37,753 nucleotides of DNA from NCBI RefSeq assembly GCF_937910335.1, contig NZ_CALEMX010000345.1, positions 1 through 37,753 of the forward strand, written 5' to 3'. How positions within the stretch are numbered: position 1 is the first letter of the stretch; each line of letters starts with the position of its first letter. The DNA is from an uncultured Gimesia sp. Lineage in GTDB: Bacteria > Planctomycetota > Planctomycetia > Planctomycetales > Planctomycetaceae. This document shows positions 1 through 7,283 of this stretch, piece after piece. The notes under the pieces were generated by a model. It was not told the origin of the DNA. It made no database searches and saw only the letters and a program-made list of their open reading frames with translations. The position numbers were made by a program, and so were the translations under genes.

Positions 1-26
1 GATTCGAGCCTGGATCGATTCCTGGC

Positions 27-320
27 TCAACCCAAATGGGAAATATCGGTTAATGCTTCATTGCGTGTCACTCTTAATAAATAGGGCCAGGGCTGCTGCG
101 CCGTTGCCAGAATTTTGGGCTTCACTGCAATTCGAACCATCGTTGCTTGAATCGCATCTTCAGCATCTGACATATTTTTTGTGACTGTCACTGCATATCG
201 TATCAGACGATGTGCCGTCAAATCGTACAGCGAACCCAATTTATCGACACCATGATCCTGTAGATCATTGGCACAACATCGGATTTTCGCCGCAAATTTG
301 CCCGGTGATTGTTTTTCCAC
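27..320 (-). CDS. ECF-type RNA polymerase sigma factor fragment (region 2 only)
   Basis: This 97-residue product carries a sigma-70 region 2-like segment (residues about 28-90): a helix with LYDLTAHRLIRYA, then SDAEDAIQATMVRI and LLRVTRNEAL. These match the core- and -10-binding helices of ECF sigma factors. ECF factors are usually about 170-200 residues and also have region 4 for -35 recognition. Here a TGA ends the frame at position 27, straight after region 2. Region 4 may lie beyond the window in another frame, so this may be a frameshifted or truncated gene. No anti-sigma gene is visible. The family call is moderately sure; whether the protein works is unknown. Confidence 0.55.
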   Translation of the reverse strand: MEKQSPGKFAAKIRCCANDLQDHGVDKLGSLYDLTAHRLIRYAVTVTKNMSDAEDAIQATMVRIAVKPKILATAQQPWPYLLRVTRNEALTDISHLG

Positions 321-717
321 AATGAATTCGATTCTTCAAGTTTCAGAAAACTCTAAGGTCATCCTGATAGAAGCATCACGACAACATCCTAACAGAACTG
401 TTAAGAGTATTTGACGAGTAAAAATTCTGTGAATTTTCCACAAACATCGATCCCATGCTTGTGTTGCTCCTGATAAGAAAACAACAATTCATTTTCACCT
501 GAATTTCCACTTAGTTCCTATTAGACATTATTTGAGATATTATTTGTTTTGCTTTTCGCTGTAATTTATTTATTTTTCGAACTCAATACCGAACAATTAA
601 CGTAAACTACTACCTTCAATATAGATACAGGTTTTATGTTTTTGCAGTTTGATCAGACTGAAGACGATCCACAAGCGATAGATTTACATGCTCCCTTCTC
701 ATTCAGGGAAAATTGTG
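321..717. other. AT-rich intergenic region between divergent genes
   Basis: About 400 bases, clearly richer in A+T than the flanking genes, lie between the sigma-like gene (leftward) and aroK (rightward). Promoters for both are expected here. The only clear symmetric element is a perfect 6-2-6 palindrome at 390-403. No convincing ORF or RNA gene was found. Confidence 0.5.
390..403. promoter_or_regulatory. Small palindrome upstream of the sigma-like gene
   Basis: TAACAG-AA-CTGTTA is a perfect inverted repeat about 70 bases upstream of the leftward sigma-like start. It could be an operator, but at this size it could also be chance. Confidence 0.2.
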
Positions 718-1239
718 ATGTCTTCTGAAAGCCCAATCTCCAAAAAAGGCCTGGTCCTTGTTGGAATGCCCGGATCTGGAAAAACAACCGTCGGAAAACT
801 ACTGTCTGAACAAACAGGTCTTCCTTTCCTGGACACAGACGCATTAATTGAAGCCGGTGAATCGAAAAGACTGACAGAGATTATTTCTAAGCATACAGCA
901 GAAGGATTCCGTGCGATTGAATCTGGATACGTTCAATCGATTCAATCAGCAGGATCCATAATTTCTACAGGAGGAAGTGTCTGTTATTGCGAGGAAGCCA
1001 TGCAACATCTGAGTCGTCTTGGTACGATAGTCTGGCTAGATGTCTCACCTGAAATGCTGGAGCAACGTATTTCAGATACCTTTGATCGTGGCGTTTTAAT
1101 AGAACCGGGGTCGAGCCTGACAGACTTATATAGCAGCCGATATCCGCTTTATGAAAAATATGCAGAGTTAAAAATCGATGCCTCACTGCTGACCCCGCCG
1201 GAAGTTGTCTCCCAGATCCGTCAGCAATGGGATTTCTAA
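718..1239 (+). CDS. aroK: Shikimate kinase
   Basis: The enzyme phosphorylates shikimate at O3 with ATP, the fifth step of the shikimate pathway in the cytoplasm. The Walker A loop GMPGSGKTT lies near residue 17. It is followed by the LDTD substrate/Mg motif, an EGFRAIES helix with the shikimate-binding Arg, and STGGS, the glycine-rich shikimate-binding turn. Length (173 residues) is normal for AroK/AroL. The ATG at 718 is chosen over an in-frame ATG at 688 because AGGGAA lies 7 bases before it and the earlier ATG has no ribosome-binding site. The lid region around residues 110-125 is weakly conserved. DAHP synthase follows 40 bases downstream on the same strand, probably in one operon. Confidence 0.9.
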   Translation: MSSESPISKKGLVLVGMPGSGKTTVGKLLSEQTGLPFLDTDALIEAGESKRLTEIISKHTAEGFRAIESGYVQSIQSAGSIISTGGSVCYCEEAMQHLSRLGTIVWLDVSPEMLEQRISDTFDRGVLIEPGSSLTDLYSSRYPLYEKYAELKIDASLLTPPEVVSQIRQQWDF

Positions 1240-1279
1240 CAGAAAAGCAATATAGAAACTGAATCCGACCACTTAAGTA

Positions 1280-2344
1280 ATGAAAATGATTGAAAAAACG
1301 ATGTTACCCATTCAAAACGTCAATATTCACGAATCGGTTCGTTTGGTTGCTCCGAAAGAACTGAAAGAAACTTACCAGCGTAATGACAAAGTCACTCAGA
1401 CTGTCGGTGAATCGCGCGAACAGATTAAACGCATCCTCTCTGGAGATGACCAGCGGCTGATCGTTGTAGTGGGTCCCTGCTCAATTCACGATCCTCAAGC
1501 CGCCATCGAATATGCCAAACACTTGAAAGAACTCTCAGACAAAGTCAACGATCGGCTGTTCTTGGTCATGCGTGTCTATTTTGAAAAGCCCCGAACTACC
1601 GTTGGTTGGAAAGGCCTGATCAATGACCCGCATATGGATGGAACGTTCGATGTTTCCTCCGGCTTGAAAATCGCCCGCCAGTTATTGCTCCAGATTGGTG
1701 AATTGGGACTGCCTGCAGCAACAGAAATGCTGGAGCCGATTACACCTCAATATATCGCCGATGCCATTTCTATCGCTTCCATCGGTGCTCGTACTACGGA
1801 ATCACCCACTCACCGTCAAATGGCCAGTGGTTTGTCGATGCCCGTCGGCTACAAAAATGGCACTGATGGCAGCCTGGATGTCGCCTTGAACGCCATGCTC
1901 GCCGCACAAAGCCCACATAGTTTTCTGGGGATTGATGCAGAAGGCCAAACCTGCGTCGTGAATACAAAAGGAAACCCCTGGGGACACCTGATCCTGAGAG
2001 GCGGTCGATCAGGCCCGAATTATCAGCGGGAACATTTGGAAGCAGCAGCCGAAAGCCTCAAGTCCGCAGGACTGCCGCCTCACTTCATGGTCGATTGCAG
2101 TCACGCGAATTCCAATAAAGATTATCGCAATCAGGGCACCGTCTGGAATAATGTCATCGACCAGCGCGTCGCCGGCAACGAAACGATTATCGGCCTGATG
2201 CTCGAAAGCAACCTGCACGCTGGAAATCAAAGTCTGCCCAAAGATCTGTCTCAATTACAGTATGGGATTTCCGTCACCGATGAATGCATCGACTGGGAGG
2301 AAACAGAAACCCTGATTCTCGATGCACATCAAAAACTGGGTTAA
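1280..2344 (+). CDS. 3-deoxy-7-phosphoheptulonate synthase, class I (AroG/AroF/AroH type)
   Basis: It condenses phosphoenolpyruvate and erythrose-4-phosphate into DAHP, the committed first step of aromatic amino acid synthesis. The 354-residue length fits the E. coli-type class I enzymes. Visible motifs are GPCSIHDP (metal-binding Cys), YFEKPRTTVGWKG, TEMLEP, GARTTESPTHRQMASGLS, GYKNGTDGS, DCSHANSNKD (metal His), GLMLESNL (metal Glu) and SVTDECIDW (metal Asp). All four metal ligands known from AroG are therefore present. No SD is obvious at the ATG at 1280, and a second in-frame ATG lies two codons on. The feedback specificity (Phe, Tyr or Trp) cannot be read from the sequence, so no gene symbol is assigned. 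Confidence 0.95.
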   Translation: MKMIEKTMLPIQNVNIHESVRLVAPKELKETYQRNDKVTQTVGESREQIKRILSGDDQRLIVVVGPCSIHDPQAAIEYAKHLKELSDKVNDRLFLVMRVYFEKPRTTVGWKGLINDPHMDGTFDVSSGLKIARQLLLQIGELGLPAATEMLEPITPQYIADAISIASIGARTTESPTHRQMASGLSMPVGYKNGTDGSLDVALNAMLAAQSPHSFLGIDAEGQTCVVNTKGNPWGHLILRGGRSGPNYQREHLEAAAESLKSAGLPPHFMVDCSHANSNKDYRNQGTVWNNVIDQRVAGNETIIGLMLESNLHAGNQSLPKDLSQLQYGISVTDECIDWEETETLILDAHQKLG

Positions 2345-2379
2345 ATCAGAAAAACTCCAACAGCACATAACATACACAG

Positions 2380-3678
2380 CTAGATGAACCGGGTGATTCC
2401 GGGGACAGCCCTTGGTGTCTCATCGATTTTACTATTCCAGCCGAGTTCATCGGGCACCAGTTTTTGTTGCGAGTTGAGTGCCTGCTCCCATGTAATTCTT
2501 TTCCCGGTATAGGCTGCCATTCGCCCCAGAATGGCCATCAAAGAAGTGTGAGCCATACGCGTACCATCGTTGATTGGTTTACCAGCGCGAATTGAGGCGA
2601 TGAAATCATCATGTTCCGTCTGGTACATGTTGTTCTTTTTCCCTTGATATCGCCAATTGGTCTCCCCTTCGATGACCGGTGTACGACCGATTTTGCAGAT
2701 GCCTTTAGAGCCGATGATGTAATCTCCGTTAGCTGAATAACACCCATCTTGTGATCGACAACCGAGAAATCCTCGAATCCCGTTTGCATATTCGTAGACC
2801 ACAAAGCCGTTATCAAACGTATTTCCTTCCGCAGGAATTGCGCGGCTCCCGAGAGCCACCGCCGCGGTCGGCATCATATCATCGAGCCACCACGACATCT
2901 TGTCGACACTGTGTCCACCTGAAAGCACAATGGTCACATCGCCCGAAAGCCAAAGGCAGTTATACCAGTCGCGGATCTGCCATTCCAAATCAGACATTTC
3001 CGGAGTCCGTTTACCGTGATATTTGTGATCCAGCGAATGGCGGTAATAGGTTGCATACAGAGCACGCACTTCTCCAATCGCACCAGCTTTAATTTGCTCC
3101 GCGACGGCACGCATACTGTCGTTGTAACGCCAGCAGAAACCGGAGACGATGGCTAACCCTTTTGTCTCTGCCAGTTCCGATGACTTCAAGACGGAACGAA
3201 CGCCGGGACCATCAATGGCGGCTGTGATTTCAACGAACGCATGCTTACCCCCTTCAATCGCTGCCTTGAGATGTAATGGTCGAAAACCCGGCGGTGTCGC
3301 CAGCAACACAATATCGACATCACTGTTGATAACCTGCTGGTAAGCGTCGAATCCGACGAACTGTTGATGGGACGGCACTTTGATTTTATCGGGTATCTCT
3401 TTTTGCAGCGAGCTCAGGCTCGACTCGAGATTGTTTTTGAACAGATCCCCCATTGCGGAAAGTTCAATATTACTGTCGGCTTTTAAGGCGTTCAACGCTG
3501 CCCCGGAACCACGCCCACCACAACCAATCAACCCCACTTTTAATGTTTGGGATTGACCGGCACCAGACACCAAAGCGGGAAAACCAATCTGAGAAGCCAA
3601 TACACCACCTGCGGCCACAGATGTGGATGAATGCAGGAACTCACGACGTGTCTTTTCAGAATCGCGTGTATCATTCAT
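2380..3678 (-). CDS. Tat-exported Gfo/Idh/MocA family oxidoreductase
   Basis: The N-terminus has a twin-arginine signal (TRREFLHSS, then an Ala/Gly-rich hydrophobic stretch). A Rossmann fold begins at LKVGLIGCGGRGSGAAL, and the C-terminal Gfo/Idh/MocA domain includes GHSVDKMSWWL. Planctomycetes carry many such exported dehydrogenase-like proteins, probably acting on sugars. The usual EKP motif after the Rossmann strands, whose Lys is catalytic in many members, reads VEITAAIDGPG here, so Lys and Pro are missing. The start has a strong SD, AAGGAGG, 7 bases before the ATG. It lies 31 bases downstream of a secreted unknown gene, probably as one operon. The family call is sure; the substrate and catalytic competence are not. 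Confidence 0.9.
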   Translation of the reverse strand: MNDTRDSEKTRREFLHSSTSVAAGGVLASQIGFPALVSGAGQSQTLKVGLIGCGGRGSGAALNALKADSNIELSAMGDLFKNNLESSLSSLQKEIPDKIKVPSHQQFVGFDAYQQVINSDVDIVLLATPPGFRPLHLKAAIEGGKHAFVEITAAIDGPGVRSVLKSSELAETKGLAIVSGFCWRYNDSMRAVAEQIKAGAIGEVRALYATYYRHSLDHKYHGKRTPEMSDLEWQIRDWYNCLWLSGDVTIVLSGGHSVDKMSWWLDDMMPTAAVALGSRAIPAEGNTFDNGFVVYEYANGIRGFLGCRSQDGCYSANGDYIIGSKGICKIGRTPVIEGETNWRYQGKKNNMYQTEHDDFIASIRAGKPINDGTRMAHTSLMAILGRMAAYTGKRITWEQALNSQQKLVPDELGWNSKIDETPRAVPGITRFI

Positions 3679-3709
3679 GGTATTCCTCCTTCTAAGTGAA
3701 CTTGTTTGA

Positions 3710-4687
3710 TTATTTGCGCGGACCGTTCATTTCTGACAGATACGTTTGGTAAAGTTTGAGTGGTTGGGACAACTCGCTATCCAGTGGGGTTAAAGCCAGG
3801 CGCACCCGCACCGTTCGTTCATCACCGGAAATCACATTATCGCCAAAGAGCGAGAAGTCGAACGCACTGTAAGATGTCAGACGGTCAGCATCATTGTCGG
3901 CGTGATAGCGCGTACTGATCGCATAACAATCCTGAGGTCGTGACATCAGAACGACTCCCAGTTTTTTTTCTTGATCTGTCATGAAAGCCAGACAACGCGC
4001 ATAATGCCTGACAGGACACATCTGCACGGTAGATCGATTCCATTCGCTTCGGTCCCAACGCCCATCAATACAGTGCCGCGACGCGTGAGCATCACGCGGA
4101 AAAACCAGCACTGTCTCACGAAACACATCATTCACACTTGGCAGCACCAGTTCATTTGCACGACGACCACGCGTCCATAAATAAACATGCGGGATAAGAG
4201 CTTTGTCAAAATAGTTCGGCATAAAAACTTCGTAGGCAGAATACGTTCCCGATGATTTCAGTATCAGCGTTAGATCGATTACATTCGGTTCGCTGACTTC
4301 ATACCGCGCTGTCAACACACCCTGATGTGACTCGGTTGCCGCCCAGTTGACTTCGACCCAATCCGCACCAAACTTGATTGTGCGTGCCATCTTTCGTGGC
4401 TCATCCATCACCTGATTGACAGACATCAGCTTATAAAAATTGAGCGCAGAGTACCTGGTATCAATCACCTGTTTCCCCGTACGTTTATCTGTCAGCCGCG
4501 TGACGCCATGATAGGCGCCGTCCAATCGAATCGTGCCCGACATCTGCTTTGTTTCGAAATCGAAACTGTCTTGCGTACTGTTCGGTTTCAGAATGGCTTT
4601 CGACTCGTCCGCGAATGTATTCGGCGTACCCAGACATGAGAAGGCGGCACAAAGTGTAATATGTTTTATGAAACTCGTTGAGTTCAT
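3710..4687 (-). CDS. Secreted protein of unknown function
   Basis: I do not recognise the family. The 325-residue protein starts with a probable Sec signal peptide (about residues 1-26, ending near TFADE). The rest looks beta-rich, with alternating short hydrophobic strands, and no catalytic motif stands out. Conserved-looking stretches are YHGVTRLTDKRTGKQV and LIPHVYLWTRGRRANELV. The gene lies just upstream (31 bases) of the Gfo/Idh/MocA gene on the same strand, so the two are probably co-transcribed and may act on the same carbohydrate substrate outside the cytoplasm. This shared role is inference from proximity only. Confidence 0.6.
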   Translation of the reverse strand: MNSTSFIKHITLCAAFSCLGTPNTFADESKAILKPNSTQDSFDFETKQMSGTIRLDGAYHGVTRLTDKRTGKQVIDTRYSALNFYKLMSVNQVMDEPRKMARTIKFGADWVEVNWAATESHQGVLTARYEVSEPNVIDLTLILKSSGTYSAYEVFMPNYFDKALIPHVYLWTRGRRANELVLPSVNDVFRETVLVFPRDAHASRHCIDGRWDRSEWNRSTVQMCPVRHYARCLAFMTDQEKKLGVVLMSRPQDCYAISTRYHADNDADRLTSYSAFDFSLFGDNVISGDERTVRVRLALTPLDSELSQPLKLYQTYLSEMNGPRK

Positions 4688-4756
4688 GCTTTACTCTTTC
4701 AGTGCAAAGTATTGTGAAATTATTACTCCGAATTCATTTACAATTTTGTGTTCCAC

Positions 4757-5386
4757 TCAAGCAGATTGCAGGGACTTCCAGGCAGCGTCTACTAAATGAT
4801 CGGTTGCTGAGAACAAATCTTGCTCAATGCGTCCGCGAAGCCAGCTTCGACATAAATGGATGGCCGGGCCGACAATCTGTGAGATGTAGAGTTCCGGTGG
4901 AAGCCGTACGATCTCGCCACGATCAACATACGGTTCAAGGTGCGGCCAGACCGATTGAATATAATGTTCGTTTAATGAGCGGAACTGGTCGCTGATTTCT
5001 CCCAAATCATCGGCCATTCCCAGCCGCGTTAAATAAAGGGCAAGTGGCGGATCGTCTGCGACATCTTTTAAGTGTGTGACGATCATGGCCTTCACGCAGC
5101 CGAAAGCCGTATTCTCCTGCTCCAATGCCTCTAATATTTTGCGATGATAATCGTGCATGCCTTCCAGGAAGAGCGTCAGCGCAATTTCATCTTTGCTACG
5201 AAATAAATGGTAGATACTGCCATGACTGGCCTTCGAAGCCACTCGGATTTGCTCGATCGTCGTGCCAGCCACGCCCCGTTTCAGAAAACAGGACAAGGCG
5301 GCATCGAGGATTTCACGCCGACGCTGTTCGGTCGAAATCCGACGACCACTATTTTTCGCTGTGGGAACGCTCGTTTTTTGATCCAT
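4757..5386 (-). CDS. TetR family transcriptional regulator
   Basis: The 209-residue protein has the TetR DNA-binding domain near its N-terminus: RRREILDAALSCFLKRG, then GTTIEQIRVASKASHGSIYHLFRSKDE, the helix-turn-helix with the typical YxxF end. The C-terminal part is all-helical and would hold the ligand-binding and dimer region. The ligand is unknown. A perfect 7-3-7 palindrome lies 16 bases upstream of the ATG, inside the spacer of a predicted promoter, so autorepression is likely. No SD precedes the ATG. The predicted start of transcription falls at or next to it, so the mRNA may be leaderless. The lipoprotein gene upstream ends 39 bases before this start. Confidence 0.9.
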   Translation of the reverse strand: MDQKTSVPTAKNSGRRISTEQRRREILDAALSCFLKRGVAGTTIEQIRVASKASHGSIYHLFRSKDEIALTLFLEGMHDYHRKILEALEQENTAFGCVKAMIVTHLKDVADDPPLALYLTRLGMADDLGEISDQFRSLNEHYIQSVWPHLEPYVDRGEIVRLPPELYISQIVGPAIHLCRSWLRGRIEQDLFSATDHLVDAAWKSLQSA

Positions 5387-5393
5387 AACTAGA

Positions 5394-5422
5394 ATGGTAA
5401 TCTAGACTGACAGTCTAGTCAA
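5394..5422 (-). promoter_or_regulatory. Predicted promoter of the tetR gene
   Basis: Read on the minus strand, TTGACT (5417-5422) is followed by 17 bases and then TACCAT (5394-5399), a sigma-70-like arrangement matching the -35 at 5 of 6 and the -10 at 4 of 6 positions. The ATG begins only 7 bases after the -10 box, so a leaderless transcript is expected if this is the promoter used. Confidence 0.5.
5402..5418. promoter_or_regulatory. Palindromic operator for the TetR protein
   Basis: CTAGACT-GAC-AGTCTAG is a perfect inverted repeat of 7-base arms with a 3-base centre. It lies between the -35 and -10 boxes of the tetR promoter. Its TAGACTG-like half-site resembles operators of several AcrR/TetR-type repressors. 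Bound repressor would block RNA polymerase. Confidence 0.7.
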
Positions 5423-5425
5423 TGG

Positions 5426-7201
5426 TTAAATAGCTCGCAATAATTTTTGAGCAAGTTCCTTCTCCTGTGGTGAAAAAGTTTTTTTCATCACCCGGGCAGG
5501 AACAACGCTCGAATCCTTCTCTTGTTTATCAGTTATCGGATCAGATGCTAATGGCATGATACAATCCATCAATACATACTTGGGCCCAGATTGTATTGCC
5601 CCTTCGATAGCGTCACTCAGGATTTCTAACGCTTTTGTTTTGTCTCCCACCACATCGAGCGCTAAAGAAATCTCAACAAGAACTGGCACTTTCGCAGAGA
5701 CATTTTCAATCTGTGATAAAATTTCTAATGCGTCTTTTGTTTTTCCTGCCTGCGCAAGACCCAGAGCAACATTCGCAGACGCCCGATTCTTGATGGTTGG
5801 TATTTGAATATCTTGAAGGATACCCAGGGCATTCTTGGATTCACCTGACTCTGCGACTGAATGCGCGATATTCGCTAGGTAAGATGATTGATCTTCCTGA
5901 CTTTCGATTAGATCAACAATAGCCATCGCAGATTCCAAATTCCCTGATTTTACGAGCCAGTAGGCAATATTTCGGAAAAAAAATGGCCGATTATTCAAAG
6001 GTTTGAGCTTTTGAATCACCAGCACAGTTTCCTTTCCTTTGCCAAACCAGGCAAGATTGCGAGCCATGCCCTCAAAGGTGGAATACAAAACATCTTCATT
6101 TTCGATAGCTTGCGCAACTGTCAGTGATTGCTCGTAATCTCCTGTTTTTTTGGCAATCACGAGAGCAATATCTTTGCGCGCAGATAACTTGAGGTCGGGA
6201 TCTTTAATTTTCTCCACAATTTCCAATGCATGTTTTAAATCTCCAGATGTTGTCAGAGTTACGGCAACAAATTCTAAAGCCGACTCGGAAATCTCGGGAT
6301 TCTTGATCAATTGAACGAGTTCCAAAGCTCGTTTGTAATTTCCTCCTCGCGCGAATGTCCCGGCCAAAAGGCTTAATAGTTTCTCGCGAGTAGCAGTATC
6401 TTCAATTTTTTGGGCCATCCCTCCAACATGTTTTAGCATGATTAAAGCCTGTTCCCGATGGTCCTGTCCATACAGAGACCATGCCATTGAGCATAAGACG
6501 GACCCCTTCTGATCCCATTCTGGAATCGATTCAACCATTTGCAAAGCGAGTTCTTTCTGTCCTTCCTGAACAAGCTCATCGGCCACGTTTTCGAATGCAT
6601 TTTTTGTATATAGAGTGTTTTCCAGCTTCTGAACCTCTTCGATTGCCTGCGCCGTTTTCCCTTTCCTTATCAAAGTTAAAGCAATCTCCTCAAACGCCGC
6701 GATCTTAACATTGGGGTTCTTAAATTTCTCAGCGACTTTTATCGCCAGATTGATCTCTCCCATCTTCAACAGTAATTTAACAATCGCCTCCTCAACTTTT
6801 ATTGAATCGACGGTCACCATCTCTGTCTCGTAAATCAATTCCAAAGTTGGCTGTAAAGTCGATAATGCTTGTTCCTTCTCTCCCTCTTCGAATTGAGCTG
6901 CGGCAATGTTTTTTAAAAGTACACAGCGAATGAAGGGTTTTTTTAGCTTCTGCGTCACCAACAATGCCCACTCAGTGGGCGTTTCCCACTCGATCTCATC
7001 ACCTGTCTTAGAGATCTCGGCAACTGGTTGTCTGGATGTAGAGTCAGATACAGAACCATTTTTAGAATTTGTTTGCTGCGCCTCTGGTTTTTTACTGCAT
7101 CCGTTTAACAGCACAACTACCAATAAAAGTTGGAAAAAGATCACTGCATTAAGAAGCAACGGATTTGTTGTTGGGTGCGGCTTGTTTGATTGACGATTCA
7201 C
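5426..7201 (-). CDS. Lipoprotein with TPR-like helical repeats
   Basis: The 591-residue protein has a hydrophobic N-terminal segment (about residues 17-35) ending in the lipobox LLNGC, so it is probably a lipid-anchored envelope protein. A low-complexity polar linker follows. From about residue 70 to 560 there are repeats of roughly 34-36 residues with the pattern IA..L...G....AL.iv..I.n; examples are ALEIVEKIKDPDLKLSARKD and ALGILQDIQIPTIKNRASAN. They resemble TPR or other helical solenoid repeats and suggest protein binding. The start is a GTG with GAGGA 6 bases upstream. It follows the FG-GAP gene after 82 bases on the same strand. No enzyme motif is seen and the partner is unknown. Confidence 0.7.
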   Translation of the reverse strand: MNRQSNKPHPTTNPLLLNAVIFFQLLLVVVLLNGCSKKPEAQQTNSKNGSVSDSTSRQPVAEISKTGDEIEWETPTEWALLVTQKLKKPFIRCVLLKNIAAAQFEEGEKEQALSTLQPTLELIYETEMVTVDSIKVEEAIVKLLLKMGEINLAIKVAEKFKNPNVKIAAFEEIALTLIRKGKTAQAIEEVQKLENTLYTKNAFENVADELVQEGQKELALQMVESIPEWDQKGSVLCSMAWSLYGQDHREQALIMLKHVGGMAQKIEDTATREKLLSLLAGTFARGGNYKRALELVQLIKNPEISESALEFVAVTLTTSGDLKHALEIVEKIKDPDLKLSARKDIALVIAKKTGDYEQSLTVAQAIENEDVLYSTFEGMARNLAWFGKGKETVLVIQKLKPLNNRPFFFRNIAYWLVKSGNLESAMAIVDLIESQEDQSSYLANIAHSVAESGESKNALGILQDIQIPTIKNRASANVALGLAQAGKTKDALEILSQIENVSAKVPVLVEISLALDVVGDKTKALEILSDAIEGAIQSGPKYVLMDCIMPLASDPITDKQEKDSSVVPARVMKKTFSPQEKELAQKLLRAI

Positions 7202-7283
7202 TTCAAATCCTCGTTGTAAGTAGTACTTGAATCTATTCTAATTTGTTGCCGAGTCTGATTTACAATCTGAAATGAAGCAACCT

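Noticed and set aside
434-442. DnaA-box-like TTTTCCACA in an AT-rich intergenic region, hinting at an origin
   Set aside because: It is a single box with one mismatch, with no cluster of boxes and no dnaA, dnaN or gidA-type genes nearby.
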